Shown: in pieces, positions 9,375 to 16,985 of the stretch | Layout of the letters: each line of letters opens with the position of its first letter | Position numbering within the stretch: position 1 is the first letter of the stretch | NCBI RefSeq assembly: GCF_037338445.1 | Contig: NZ_CP147838.1 | Location: forward strand, 744,001 to 808,000 | Origin: Salinibaculum sp. SYNS191 | GTDB lineage: Archaea > Halobacteriota > Halobacteria > Halobacteriales > Haloarculaceae | DNA length: 64,000 nt | Reading direction: 5' to 3' | The notes under the pieces: model-generated | The model's input: only the letters and a program-made list of their open reading frames with translations | Databases searched by the model: none | Told to the model about the DNA's origin: nothing | Made by a program: the position numbers and the translations under genes

Positions 9375-9793
9375 GCACCACCACCTCCCTGCGGTCGCGG
9401 GTCGAACTGACCTCGCTGTCCGCGTGGCTGGCCGTCGGGGACGCGGCCGCGCTGACCGTCTTCTTCACCATCGGTGAGAAGAGTCACGGGTACCAGCCGT
9501 TCGCGAATCCCAGCATCATCGCGGAGGGCGTCGCCCCGTTCCTGCTTGCGTGGCTGCTCGCCGCCGCGGTCACCGGCCTCTACAGCGCGGAGGCAATCTC
9601 GTCGCCGAGGACCGCGCTGACCGCGACGCTGCCGGCCTGGGTGCTGGGCGCGCTGGCGGGTCACGGTCTCCGCGCGACGGAACTGTTCCGCGGCGACACC
9701 GCCTGGACGTTCATGCTGGTCTCGCTTGCGGTCGGCGGCGTCCTGCTCGTCGGGTGGCGGGTGCTTCTGGCAGCAGCGTACAGTCCCGAGTGA
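9371..9793 (+). CDS. DUF3054-family membrane protein
   Basis: 140-residue integral membrane protein with four hydrophobic segments (about residues 18-32, 55-72, 82-100 and 112-134), matching the DUF3054 family known from haloarchaea and actinobacteria. The characteristic LTVFFTIGEKSHG segment follows the first span. Function unknown. It overlaps the upstream methyltransferase by 4 nt (ATGA), which suggests translational coupling and a shared transcript. Confidence 0.85.
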   Translation: MSTTTSLRSRVELTSLSAWLAVGDAAALTVFFTIGEKSHGYQPFANPSIIAEGVAPFLLAWLLAAAVTGLYSAEAISSPRTALTATLPAWVLGALAGHGLRATELFRGDTAWTFMLVSLAVGGVLLVGWRVLLAAAYSPE

Positions 9794-9823
9794 CGGCAGG
9801 AAGAAGGGAGCGGTGGGTCGGCG

Positions 9824-9988
9824 CTACCGGTGTCGTTCGGCTGTGACGGCGGCGTCGGACTGGAGCCACGCCTGGTGGTTCTCGCGGTCGTAGATGACGA
9901 ACTCCTCGTCGCCGATGGTCAACTCGGCGTACCGCGCGCGTTCTTCGGCAGTCTCAGCGTCGCCGTCGTCGGTTGCGTTCGTGCTCAT
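9824..9988 (-). CDS. Small acidic protein, DUF7331-like
   Basis: A 54-residue protein, beginning MSTNATDDGDAETAEERARY and containing AELTIGDEEFVIYDREN then AWLQSD. This is the pattern of a widespread haloarchaeal small-protein family (DUF7331, name from memory): a disordered acidic N-terminus followed by a tiny beta-rich domain with the conserved VIYDREN and AWLQSD segments. Function unknown. It converges with the DUF3054 gene and has an AT-rich upstream region with a TATA-like acttattt near 10045 on its strand. Confidence 0.82.
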   Translation of the reverse strand: MSTNATDDGDAETAEERARYAELTIGDEEFVIYDRENHQAWLQSDAAVTAERHR

Positions 9989-10244
9989 TGGAATCTCTGG
10001 TCGGCCGCTGTGTCCTCTATGCCACGTTATTCCACACCACTAAATAAGTACTCCCCTGCAATTATCTGCATTGATAACAAGGTGCACACCGGCAGCACCT
10101 GTATTCGGGAGTTGCTAACCTCAGTTATCAGGAGAGAAAACAGCCGCGTTGTGCGAACGATGATGGGAGTCTCTCACGCGAGTGTGTCCGTCCCCTCGTG
10201 GCGGGCTCGTCGCGAACGCGCCTGCAGTGGTGTCCGAGAATAGA

Positions 10245-10263
10245 CAGGAGAGCGACTCTCCTG
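10245..10263. other. Perfect 8-bp hairpin with triloop
   Basis: CAGGAGAG, loop CGA, CTCTCCTG: a perfect inverted repeat in noncoding DNA. A second small hairpin (AGCGT, TTC, ACGCT; 10291-10303) follows 28 nt later. No T-tract directly follows the first, so a simple terminator is not obvious. Confidence 0.5.
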
Positions 10264-10362
10264 GCTACAATAATCTCTATAAGTTATGGGAGCGTTTCAC
10301 GCTAAATTCTCGTTGTACTCGTATTGCTACGCTGGATATTACTCAATGGCTATGAAAAACAC

Positions 10363-10369
10363 TTATACC
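10363..10369 (+). promoter_or_regulatory. TATA box, leaderless promoter for the 10397 gene
   Basis: TTATACC is centred about 30 nt before the ATG at 10397 in an A-rich context (gaaaaacac upstream, resembling a BRE). This places initiation at or within a few bases of the start codon, so the message is probably leaderless. Confidence 0.45.
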
Positions 10370-10396
10370 ACAGTACCCACCATATTATTATAGACC

Positions 10397-10627
10397 ATGA
10401 TGGATTACTACGACTACATTCTCGGGCTGATTCCAGTGACCATGGGTGGAATCGCAGCACTGCTCTCGGCCGTCGGATTCGGCGTGTCGATGGCTGTCCC
10501 CGCTGGCGCACTCGCCGCACTCCCTCTCGTCGCGCACGCACTGTTCGTCAGAGCCCCCGTCGCCGAGGAACCGGAACCGACCACGACGACCCAGCGACAG
10601 ACCGGCCACACCAGCACGGCCGACTGA
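10397..10627 (+). CDS. Small two-span membrane protein
   Basis: 76-residue hydrophobic protein starting MMDYYDYILGLIPVTMGG; the ATG pair leaves the start uncertain by one codon. Two membrane segments (about residues 8-32 and 34-50, GALAALPLVAHALFV) are followed by a short Thr/Glu-rich polar tail. Similar small proteins occur widely in haloarchaea; I know no function. It has its own promoter-like box and is followed by the cyclodeaminase gene 44 nt later. Confidence 0.72.
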   Translation: MMDYYDYILGLIPVTMGGIAALLSAVGFGVSMAVPAGALAALPLVAHALFVRAPVAEEPEPTTTTQRQTGHTSTAD

Positions 10628-10671
10628 CCGCTTTCCCAGTTCCTATATCCCGACTCCGTCTACTGGCATCT

Positions 10672-11673
10672 ATGCCAGCCGATGTCCTGTTCCTGCAGAG
10701 TGACGAACTCGCCGGCCTCGCCGGCCCGGCAGACTACGTTGACGTCGTCCGCGAGGGGTACCGCCAGCGCGGCGAGGGCGCACCCGCCGAACCACGGACC
10801 CGACTCGACAGTGCCGACCCGCCGGGCTTTCTGACGGGCTACTTCGCCATTCTCCCGGAGACGGGCGCGATGGGGGGGTACAACTACGCCGCCGGGTTCG
10901 GCGCGCGTGACGCGCACTTCTTCCTCCCGCTGTTCGACGCCGAGAGCGGCGAGCCCATCGCGCTGCTCGACGGCGCGAGCATGAACCCGTTCAAAACCGG
11001 AGCCGCCGGCGCGGTGGCCGTCGACGCGCTCGCCCGCGCGGACGCGACGGACCTCGCGCTCATCGGCAGCGGGTCACAGGCCCGCGGCCAGTTGCGCGCG
11101 ACGGCGACGGTTCGCGACCTCGACACCGTCGAAGTGTTCTCGCCGACAGCGGAGTCGCGGGAGTCCTTCGCCGGGGAGATGGACCAGACCCTCGACGCCG
11201 CTGTAACGGCCGTCGACTCGGCCGCGGCAGCCATCGAGGGGGCGGACGTCGTCATCACGGCGACGACTGCGGGCGAACCCGTCTTCGACGGCGACCTGCT
11301 GGAACCGGGCACCCACGTCACCGCAATGGGCCAGTACGCCCCGAATCGTAGGGAGGTCGACGCGACGACGGTGGCCCGGTCGACGTACGTCCCCGACCTC
11401 CGCGCGCGCATCGAGCAGGACGCCGGCGCGTACATCCAGGCCGTCGAGGCGGGCGCGATCGACGAGGACCACGTCCACGCCGAACTCGGCGAGATAATCG
11501 CCGGGTCGGCCACGGGGCGCACGAGCGACGAGGAAATCACGCTGTTCGACAGCGGCGGCACGGGAATCGAGACGGTCGCCGCGGCGTACATGCTCTACGA
11601 GCGGGCCGTCGAGGCCGACCTGGGAGAGGAAATCAAGATTTCGGCCGCCAGCGAGGCACTGACCGGGCGCTAG
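10672..11673 (+). CDS. Ornithine cyclodeaminase / mu-crystallin family protein
   Basis: 333-residue NAD(P)-dependent enzyme of the ornithine cyclodeaminase/mu-crystallin fold. The dinucleotide loop LIGSGSQARGQLRA (about 125-138) is the GxGxxA fingerprint, preceded by SMNPFKTGAAGAVA, which contributes the substrate-binding Lys. VVITATTAGEPVF, DLRARIEQDAGAY and the C-terminal LFDSGGTGIETVAAAYMLYE match the family. Family members make L-proline from ornithine, alanine from pyruvate, or reduce imines, so the exact reaction is not settled. The start MPADVLFLQSDEL matches the family N-terminus. Its stop overlaps the convergent presenilin gene in a CTAG. Confidence 0.88.
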   Translation: MPADVLFLQSDELAGLAGPADYVDVVREGYRQRGEGAPAEPRTRLDSADPPGFLTGYFAILPETGAMGGYNYAAGFGARDAHFFLPLFDAESGEPIALLDGASMNPFKTGAAGAVAVDALARADATDLALIGSGSQARGQLRATATVRDLDTVEVFSPTAESRESFAGEMDQTLDAAVTAVDSAAAAIEGADVVITATTAGEPVFDGDLLEPGTHVTAMGQYAPNRREVDATTVARSTYVPDLRARIEQDAGAYIQAVEAGAIDEDHVHAELGEIIAGSATGRTSDEEITLFDSGGTGIETVAAAYMLYERAVEADLGEEIKISAASEALTGR

Positions 11674-12776
11674 AGGAAGTTGGACAGTCCGAGCGCCTCG
11701 ACCAGCGGAATCCCGCTCGCGAGCGCGCCGAGGAGGTAGCCGCTGATTGCGCCGCCGTTCAACAGCGGGAGCCCCGCGTGTGCGCGCCCCTTCAGCACCA
11801 TCCACAGCAGGACGACCAGTCCGGCAATCGTCCCGACCATCGCCGTGCCGGCCGGGAGCGGAATCGTCAGTCCGGGCAGCGCGAGCGAGGGGGCGTCCCT
11901 GACAAAAAAGCCCGCGCTGGCGACGAGGACGGTCGGAATCACGGCGTCGCCGAGGCCGATAAAGAGCGCGTCCCGTTCGGCGAGTCCGGGTCGCTCGCCG
12001 GCCTCGTCGTCGCCGTCGGCCGATGGCTCCGCAGTATCGGCGTCGTCTGCGGGCGTGTCGTGACCGTCGGCGTCGCCGGCCCCGTCCGCGACCGTCGCGG
12101 CGTCCGCGTCTTGTTCCTCCCCCTCGTCCGCTTCGGCGACGGCCTCGGGCGTCTCGGCGTCGAGAAAGGAGTACGACAGCGAGAGCGGGACGACGAGCAC
12201 CACGGGGACGCGGAGGTCCATCACGCCGGAGGCCAGGTCGAGCATGTGTTCGGTGCCGTAGACGCTGATGGCGTCGTAGACGGCGAGGACGGTGAGGAGC
12301 ACGAGCGCCGGCAGGATGCCGAAGTTGATGCCGAAGAGGCCGGCCGCGCCGATGCCCATCACGACGCCGGTGGCGTCGATGACGTACCACTCGGGGTAGG
12401 CGTAGAGGCCGACGAAGATGAGCAGTGCGCCGACGTAGGCGAGGACGTTGACCGTGCCGAGGCCACCGACCTCCAGTGGGGGAAACAGCACCTGGAAGAC
12501 GTACCAGGCGATGTACGCGCCGGAGAAGACGATGAAAAAGCGGATGATGCCGTCGACGCCGTAGCGAAACGCAGCCAGCATGACCGCCGTCGCGACGAGG
12601 ATGGCCCCGATGTAGAGGAGGCTGTTGGTCGGGTCGCTCGTGTCCTGGACGAACTGGTGGCCCTGCTCTTTGAACGGCTCGACGAGCGCCAGCGCACCCA
12701 CCTGCACCGCGAGGAAGATGAAGACGATACCGCCACAGGCGGCGACCGCTCGATGGCGCTGTTCCATGTCACTCAC
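11670..12776 (-). CDS. Presenilin/signal-peptide-peptidase-type intramembrane aspartyl protease
   Basis: 368-residue polytopic membrane protein of the archaeal presenilin homologue (PSH, A22 peptidase) family with about nine spans. The catalytic pair is present: VYDAISVYG (Asp168) in TM6 and FIGLGDAVIP (Asp277) in TM7. The third signature, normally PALP, reads AGLPLLNGG (334-342) in the last segments. Between the two catalytic spans is a roughly 60-residue Asp/Ala/Glu loop (about 206-265) that looks disordered and would be cytoplasmic. It presumably cuts transmembrane segments of other proteins; substrates unknown. Start may be Met1 or Met4. Confidence 0.9.
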   Translation of the reverse strand: MSDMEQRHRAVAACGGIVFIFLAVQVGALALVEPFKEQGHQFVQDTSDPTNSLLYIGAILVATAVMLAAFRYGVDGIIRFFIVFSGAYIAWYVFQVLFPPLEVGGLGTVNVLAYVGALLIFVGLYAYPEWYVIDATGVVMGIGAAGLFGINFGILPALVLLTVLAVYDAISVYGTEHMLDLASGVMDLRVPVVLVVPLSLSYSFLDAETPEAVAEADEGEEQDADAATVADGAGDADGHDTPADDADTAEPSADGDDEAGERPGLAERDALFIGLGDAVIPTVLVASAGFFVRDAPSLALPGLTIPLPAGTAMVGTIAGLVVLLWMVLKGRAHAGLPLLNGGAISGYLLGALASGIPLVEALGLSNFL

Positions 12777-12839
12777 CTCGACGCAAAGCCTGTTGAGAGT
12801 TTCGACCCGCCGTAGGCGGCTGCCGTGTCCGGAACCCGC

Positions 12840-13070
12840 TCACTCGCGGGTGTAGACCGGCGAGCCGACGAGCAGGGCCGGGCGGACGTCCTGCGCCAGC
12901 GACACCGCCAGGTAGGGGCGCTCGACTGGCCCGAACACGTCGACTACCCGCCCGACTGTCGCCAGCGACTCGTCGACGACCTCGGTCCCGATGTCGGGCG
13001 TCGTCTCGTCGGGACTGCGAACGACGAGCACGCCCTGTGCCGTCCGGACGGCCTCCCCGAGGCGTTTCAT
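12840..13070 (-). CDS. gar1: H/ACA RNP subunit Gar1
   Basis: 76-residue Gar1-like protein of the archaeal H/ACA ribonucleoprotein that guides pseudouridylation with Cbf5, Nop10 and L7Ae. It is a small beta-barrel: [19 protein letters not shown], then [20 protein letters not shown] (shown here in parts of at most 20 residues), [13 protein letters not shown] and GSPVYTRE, where [15 protein letters not shown] is the family core. Start at 13070 overlaps the SRP19 stop by 4 nt (ATGA), which is the common archaeal srp19-gar1 pair and supports co-expression. Confidence 0.9.
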   Translation of the reverse strand: MKRLGEAVRTAQGVLVVRSPDETTPDIGTEVVDESLATVGRVVDVFGPVERPYLAVSLAQDVRPALLVGSPVYTRE

Positions 13071-13345
13071 GCCCGGAGCGCGTCGATGTAGGCGGCCACG
13101 GCACCGAGCAGGTCCGTCTTGGTCGCGTCGTCGGCACCCTTCACGAGGACGCGCCCGCGCGGGTCGTACTCCCGGGGGTAGGTCTTGTCCCGCTCGATGA
13201 CCGCGTCGTACCCCACCTGCTGGACCGCCTTCGCTATCTCGTCGACTGTCGGCTCCGGGACGGCGAGTTCCTCTGCGACGCGCCGGCCCTCGCTGCGCGA
13301 GCAGTCGGCGTCGAGAAAAGCCGGCCAGATGACGTTCTCGACCAT
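13067..13345 (-). CDS. srp19: Signal recognition particle protein SRP19
   Basis: 92-residue SRP19, which binds helices 6 and 8 of 7S RNA and helps load SRP54. [20 protein letters not shown] (the N-terminal RNA-binding strand-loop with WPxxLD and the SRxEGR motif) and the C-terminal PRGRVLVK region are diagnostic. Start at the ATG of MVENVIWP; the eight preceding codons are not part of the family. The stop overlaps gar1. No 7S RNA gene was recognised nearby. Confidence 0.95.
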   Translation of the reverse strand: MVENVIWPAFLDADCSRSEGRRVAEELAVPEPTVDEIAKAVQQVGYDAVIERDKTYPREYDPRGRVLVKGADDATKTDLLGAVAAYIDALRA

Positions 13346-13453
13346 ACCCACGATGGACGGCGCCGACACAAACCTCTTTCCAGTGCGACTCCCGTCCCAC
13401 GTCGCCGCCCCGTTCGACCCAGATTGATATGCTCCGAGCGAGTACGTGTCCGT

Positions 13454-13813
13454 GTGTCAGACCACGACGAGTCACCGCGGGATACGGACGGCGACATCGA
13501 CGACACCCCGACAGTCACCTGCTCGCGATGTGGCCGCACGTGGGACCTCGCCTACGAACTCGACGAGCTACAGGTCGGGAACCAGGCGCTCGAACAGTTC
13601 GCGCTCGACCATCGCCGCCACACCGGCCACTTCCCCGACGGCGTGACCCCGTGGGTCACGGAGTGTCGGGCCTGCCCCGCCGGGGACCGCTTCCTCTCCG
13701 AACGCCCCGCCCGGCGCTGGGCCGAGACCCACGCCCGCCACACCAGTCACACCGTCGCCCTCCGGCCCCCGTTCGACGAACGCGAGGAACGCGTCGAGCC
13801 AGCAGGTGAGTGA
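13454..13813 (+). CDS. Zinc-binding hypothetical protein
   Basis: 119-residue acidic protein with a CSRCGRTW ribbon near residue 22, a second CRAC pair near 80, and conserved-looking histidine spacing ([26 protein letters not shown]) that could complete two C2H2/C2HC sites. No ATG fits, so a GTG start at 13454 (giving [14 protein letters not shown]) is proposed; the promoter-like ttgatatgc about 25-30 nt upstream supports it. It diverges from srp19/gar1. Function unknown; a nucleic-acid-binding or regulatory role is only a guess from the Zn motifs. Confidence 0.75.
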   Translation: MSDHDESPRDTDGDIDDTPTVTCSRCGRTWDLAYELDELQVGNQALEQFALDHRRHTGHFPDGVTPWVTECRACPAGDRFLSERPARRWAETHARHTSHTVALRPPFDEREERVEPAGE

Positions 13814-14754
13814 CCCACAGGTGTCCCGGGGAGGCGACACCGCGAGAACCACCGTCGTCGTCCGGGTCTGGACCGTCTCGACACGCCGCAGTACCCAGTC
13901 GGGAGCGGGAACACGCCGCACGAAGCGTCTAGGTGGTCCAGCGCGGGCGGTGCTGCAACGGGACCGAACAGTAGCTCCGAGTCTTCCACGTGAATTTCCA
14001 TTACCGTATAAGTATCTTGTCGTGGGTTGCCAGGTCTGCAACCGCGAGGGGGGATTGTTGTACGACCAGCCTCAATAGTCGAGTGCGGGCGGACACCGCC
14101 GCCCGTCATCCCCCTGCCAACCGGTTGCCCTCCCCGTCCGGCGATTTGCCCCCCGCCGGACCCCGCCCTGATTGGTCTTTTGCAGCCCGGCAGCGACGCG
14201 GAGTGCAACTGCGACCGACTGACTTCGGGCAGCGCCACGTCTGACCAAGGTCGACGGCTCGGCGGCACCATCCGCGCGGACAACGCGGGGAGTCAACGGG
14301 CTGAGACGGGTATTTCGACAGTAGGACTATACGTCTTCAATTAGTATGATAACGTGGTCCCGTTACTCTGCGTCTTGCAGGCCGGTACGGGATCCACGGC
14401 CACGAGCGTGCAGGAAATGTCGTCTTGTCACTTTGGCTCACGCTGCACGCTCGCGAGTGCCGTGCGAGAGGCGCGCATCTCCCGGGTCTACCGACTCTCC
14501 CGGGTACTGGTGATTGCGAGTCGATTCTCGCCCGTCAGACTCCCGTTCGAGCGTCGAAACCTGGCCCACTACCCCGTTCGAGTCTGTATCACAGTCCCGA
14601 CCGACGAGTCCCAGGTCGCCCCTCGTCCACACCCACCGCCACAGAAAACAAGTCGTCGTAGTTCGGTTCGTCGGGGACATAGACGAGGTCTGGCCGCAAA
14701 CGCCGGGGAATCCACAGCAACGGGAGCCGACACCACGCGGTCTGTGAAGCGTAG
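13814..14754. other. 940-nt gene-poor region
   Basis: No frame in this stretch shows convincing coding character; the longest candidates are Arg/Ser/Pro-rich. I found no tRNA, RNase P RNA or SRP RNA signature. Two AT-rich, promoter-like patches stand out (13991-14020 and 14320-14355). The first shares an 11-nt sequence, aagtatcttgt, with 15157-15167 in front of the next minus-strand gene. The region may contain decayed genes or regulatory RNA. Confidence 0.6.
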
Positions 14755-15132
14755 TCAGCTCCGGGACAGGTAACGATACGCGGCGACGAGACCGCCTGCC
14801 AGAATCAGGACAGCGCCAAAGGCCGGCATGAGCAAACTGAGCACGGGACCCTCGTGGACGGCCGCTGCCATCTGGTAGGTCTCCCCCTCGTAGCCGACGT
14901 AGACGTCCTGTACGTTCGGTGGGTCCGCAAAGCGCTTCGCGTCGTCGAACGTCTCCAGGAACAGGTCGCGGTCCTCCTCGGACAGGTTCTCGAAGGCGAC
15001 GACCTGCTCACCCCCTGGGGGGTCCGTCGGTCCGTAGACGCTGACCGAGTACTGCGGGTCGGGCGGCGCAGTGACGATGAGCAAGATGCCGACCAGCAGG
15101 AGAGCCACCCAACTCGCGACTCCACGGTCCAT
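14755..15132 (-). CDS. Small membrane-anchored protein with extracytoplasmic domain
   Basis: 125-residue protein of unknown function. An N-terminal membrane segment (about residues 5-22, VASWVALLLVGILLIVTAPP) is followed by an acidic domain of about 70 residues with VVAFENLSEEDRDLFLETFD and a Tyr-rich strand VYVGYEGETYQM, then a second C-terminal membrane segment (about 98-120). The middle domain is therefore likely outside the cell. The pattern recurs in other haloarchaeal small proteins, but I cannot name a family with confidence. A TATA-like sequence about 30 nt upstream suggests a leaderless message. It is divergent from the winged-helix regulator. Confidence 0.75.
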   Translation of the reverse strand: MDRGVASWVALLLVGILLIVTAPPDPQYSVSVYGPTDPPGGEQVVAFENLSEEDRDLFLETFDDAKRFADPPNVQDVYVGYEGETYQMAAAVHEGPVLSLLMPAFGAVLILAGGLVAAYRYLSRS

Positions 15133-15156
15133 GGCCGGCGATTCGCACCCGTTGAC

Positions 15157-15167
15157 AAGTATCTTGT
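15157..15167 (-). promoter_or_regulatory. Probable TATA box for the 15132 gene
   Basis: On the minus strand acaagatactt is centred about 30 nt before the ATG at 15132, the expected spacing for a leaderless archaeal promoter. The same 11-mer recurs at 14010-14020. Confidence 0.4.
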
Positions 15168-15257
15168 GTCGGTACCGGAGTCTGGAGACTGTTCCGACCC
15201 GTCGTCGACGCCGTCTCGCGGCCCTACTTTCAATACGCTCGCGGTGTGTCACTGTGT

Positions 15258-16166
15258 ATGGGTTCCGACCGGACAGCAGCGGAGGTATTCCGGCTCCTGT
15301 CCGACGACATACGACTCGACATCCTCCGTGCGGTCGCACGCGGACAGCACGACAACCTCGAAACGGGCGTGGCCAACCTCTCCTTCTCGGACATCTACGA
15401 GCAGGTCGACGTCGACAACACGTCGAAACTCTCGTACCATCTCGGCGAACTCACCGGGACGTTTCTCAGGAAACACGAGAGCGGCTACGCGTTTACACAC
15501 GCCGGCGAGCAGATGGTTCGGTTCATCCTCGCCGAGAACTACCGTCCGCCGGGTGCGGTCGGCGGTATCGAAACGGCCGGTCGGTGTCTGCACTGCGGTG
15601 AACCAGCACTCAGGGCGGCAGTCGAGGACCAGTACTTCGTGATTCGGTGTGCGGAGTGTTCCCACCCTGCCCTCTCGTACCGTGTCACACCCGCACAGGT
15701 ACGGTCACGCCAGGGGAGCGAGCTCATAGACGCTATCGCGTGGGACCAGGCCGGGGATTTCCTCAAGGTCCGACAGGGCGTCTGTCCGGACTGTACTGGC
15801 CGCATGGAGACGGACGTGTTCAGCACGGACGACGTCGCCATGCACGGTTCGATTCCGGTCGCCTTCGGCACGGTCAGCGAATGCGAGGAGTGCCTCCGGT
15901 TTCTGAGTTTGCCGTTGCCGTTGACAGTGGCCTACCACCCTGCGTCGGTCGCGTTCCACTGGGAGCACGGTATCAACGTCATCGGAACCGGACTGTGGGA
16001 GTTTCACGACTACCTCTACGACGACCGGTGGACCTCCGAGCGCGTCGACACCGACCCCGATACGTACCTCGTCGAATTCAACCACGACACGGCGTCGCTA
16101 CGCCTCTATCTCGACGGAGAGGCCACGGTGACGCGAACCGAACGCGTCCGAAGACCGGGTCGCTGA
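15258..16166 (+). CDS. ArsR-like winged-helix regulator with C-terminal Zn-binding domain
   Basis: 302-residue haloarchaeal transcriptional regulator. The N-terminal domain (about 1-90) is an ArsR/HTH fold: AAEVFRLLSDDIRLDILRAV, then SFSDIYEQVDVDNTSKLSYHL as recognition helix region, and a wing ending TFLRKHESGYAFTHAGEQMV. The rest is a sensor-like domain with CLHCGEPAL, CAECSHPAL, CPDC and CEEC pairs (two ribbon-like sites). This matches haloarchaeal two-domain families (DUF7347/DUF7351, numbers from memory). The start MGSDRTAAEVF is preferred over an upstream one. The divergent membrane gene, 125 nt away, is a plausible target. Confidence 0.85.
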   Translation: MGSDRTAAEVFRLLSDDIRLDILRAVARGQHDNLETGVANLSFSDIYEQVDVDNTSKLSYHLGELTGTFLRKHESGYAFTHAGEQMVRFILAENYRPPGAVGGIETAGRCLHCGEPALRAAVEDQYFVIRCAECSHPALSYRVTPAQVRSRQGSELIDAIAWDQAGDFLKVRQGVCPDCTGRMETDVFSTDDVAMHGSIPVAFGTVSECEECLRFLSLPLPLTVAYHPASVAFHWEHGINVIGTGLWEFHDYLYDDRWTSERVDTDPDTYLVEFNHDTASLRLYLDGEATVTRTERVRRPGR

Positions 16167-16325
16167 CACTGCCGTCGCACAGTAAAAAGGTCCGTCACTG
16201 AACCGGACACTCGCAGGACGTTCCACGGCGGGGCACCTGACCGATTTCCGGCTGCACCGCCCAGCAAGCACTGCCAACAGAATAAAAACGTCCCTGGAGT
16301 CGGTGCAGAGAGTGGATGTCAAACA

Positions 16326-16670
16326 TCATCCGGGTGCCCGGAACGTCTTGAGCCGAAACCGGAAAATAACCGATTCGAGAATCGCTTCGTCACCGACCCA
16401 CGTTATCGTCACCTCGGTAAGCCGGTACGAGGGGCCAACTGGAACCTTCGTAGCCGAGAGATGAGCTTTCCACCCATCTCCCTCGATATCCGTCCGCCCA
16501 GTGCGTTCGCCACCGAGGTTCTCGAGGTAGGTCAGGGCCTGGTCGAGAGTGACACCGCGAAAGGCCCGTGTCTCACGGAGCACACCGTTTTCCACTGACC
16601 GTTCGATTGGAGGGAGTGCCTCCAGACCTGGTTTCAACTCCTCCAATTTTGACTCCTGCGCTGGCGTCAC
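16326..16670 (-). CDS. Conserved hypothetical protein
   Basis: 114-residue soluble protein, starting MTPAQESKLEELKPGLEALP. It contains YLENLGGERTG and a beta-rich second half (GWKAHLSATKVPVGPSYRLT, EVTITWVGD), ending FRLKTFRAPG. The overall pattern looks like a small alpha/beta domain conserved among haloarchaea, but I do not recognise a function. It converges with the regulator gene; 159 nt separate the stops. Codon use is less GC3-biased than in the ribosomal genes. Confidence 0.7.
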   Translation of the reverse strand: MTPAQESKLEELKPGLEALPPIERSVENGVLRETRAFRGVTLDQALTYLENLGGERTGRTDIEGDGWKAHLSATKVPVGPSYRLTEVTITWVGDEAILESVIFRFRLKTFRAPG

Positions 16671-16985
16671 GTATCCCAGTTTAGAACAAAGGAAACAACT
16701 GCAATGAGGGTTCGTACCGTTTCAGAATAGTTGGCGTTACCTTGGTGTCGAAGAACTATCCACGAAATAACATATTCGGGTCTGCAGTTCCGAATTCGCC
16801 CCGACCGATGTCCAGTGGACGAGCCAGTCAGACTGTGAATTTCACGACGCCGATGCTGACAGCGCTTCCGTTGAGGAAACCGTCGACGTGATGGTAGCGA
16901 CATCCACCTTCCCTGAACTCGAGCACTAGCACCGTCCTCTCCAGAGGCGACGAGTGGCTCGGAATCGGCATCACCGCAGCGAATC
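16671..16985. other. Intergenic region without recognisable genes
   Basis: 315 nt between two minus-strand genes. The possible small frames have no family features or good starts. An AT-rich patch (attcgggtc/cataacgaaa-like, about 16690-16775) could be the promoter of the 16326 gene. Confidence 0.5.

Larger units (their letters stand above)
9989..10396. other. AT-rich structured intergenic region
   Basis: 408 nt without a convincing gene, clearly richer in A/T than its surroundings. It holds divergent promoter-like boxes for the flanking small genes, repeated GATAA/TTATC elements (TGATAAC 10072-10078 and its inverse GTTATCA 10124-10130, plus TTATC at 10062), an 8-bp hairpin at 10245-10263 and a 5-bp hairpin at 10291-10303. 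It could contain operator sites or a small RNA. Confidence 0.6.

Noticed and set aside
13814..14754. RNase P RNA or 7S RNA gene
   Set aside because: Looked for the RNase P and SRP RNA conserved cores on both strands without success.
14354..14773. 139-codon plus-strand frame in the gene-poor region
   Set aside because: Arg/Ser/Pro-rich, no family features, overlaps the supported gene at 14755-15132 on the opposite strand.
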